The translations under genes were made by a program, and so were the position numbers. The notes below the pieces were generated by a model. The model was given only the letters and a program-made list of their open reading frames with translations, searched no databases and was not told the origin of the DNA. A stretch of 22,459 nt of DNA, from contig JBEKHI010000097.1 of NCBI GenBank assembly GCA_050012355.1, positions 1 to 22,459 of the forward strand. Reading direction: 5' to 3'. Within the stretch, counting starts at the first letter, position 1, and every line of letters starts with the position of its first letter. Of this stretch, positions 22,440 to 22,459 are shown in pieces. The DNA comes from JBEKHI01 sp050012355. GTDB taxonomy: Bacteria; Actinomycetota; Actinomycetes; Streptosporangiales; Streptosporangiaceae.

Positions 22440-22459
22440 GACGCATTCCGCGATGCCAT

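Noticed and set aside
1..22459. CRISPR arrays, tRNA or rRNA genes, integrase or transposase genes
   Set aside because: Looked for by eye on both strands; no regularly spaced repeats, cloverleaf-like sequences or recombinase motifs were seen.

Overview
This is a GC-rich window whose codon third positions are overwhelmingly G or C. Its gene families (DrrA/DrrB-like exporter, DesK/NarL-type two-component pair, bacterial tricorn protease, MmyB-type XRE regulator, DHA2 drug exporters, SsuD/SfnB desulfurisation enzymes) and its GTG/TTG and near-leaderless starts point to a chromosome segment of a filamentous-type actinomycete. I do not assign a genus. No rRNA, tRNA, CRISPR array or intact transposase was seen.

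Region 1 (about 80-8508, all + strand) is a tightly packed run. It holds an ABC-2 type exporter (ATPase, then permease 2 bp later), a membrane-bound sensor kinase, its response regulator (4-bp overlap), a 1051-residue tricorn-type protease with its full catalytic set, and a KstD-like FAD flavoprotein. A 16-bp palindrome lies upstream of the first gene. Two hairpins (8513-8580) close the run and separate it from a convergent gene.

Region 2 (8590-13953) holds two regulator/exporter pairs and an amino-acid exporter. A TetR gene and a DHA2 exporter diverge from a striking double palindromic operator (9974-10019). A HIT-family hydrolase follows the TetR gene. A second DHA2 exporter diverges from an MmyB-like XRE regulator. 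A LysE-type exporter is convergent with that regulator. The convergent pairs here run through each other's 3' ends in antisense.

Region 3 (14047-15934) is a sodium:solute symporter with a TTG start and a small two-helix membrane protein directly behind it.

Region 4 (about 16017-22459) is an organosulfur-scavenging island. SsuD-like FMNH2-dependent sulfonate monooxygenase and an SsuE-like FMN reductase are on +. They face an SfnB-like acyl-CoA-dehydrogenase-fold oxidoreductase and a second, HpaC-like flavin reductase on -. An SsuB-like importer ATPase enters from the right edge, with its permease and binding protein presumably outside the window. Inside the island lie a decayed amino-acid-type solute-binding protein gene, a SnoaL-like protein and a divergent TetR regulator.

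The most unusual structure is a family of three dispersed palindromic repeats sharing GATGTCCCATCG (about 16017, 20457 and 21584). One lies upstream of ssuD, one just past the truncated binding-protein pseudogene, and one exactly where the second TetR protein should end. Together with the several convergent genes lacking a stop at their family-typical end, they suggest that small mobile or REP-like elements and deletions have been remodelling gene ends here.
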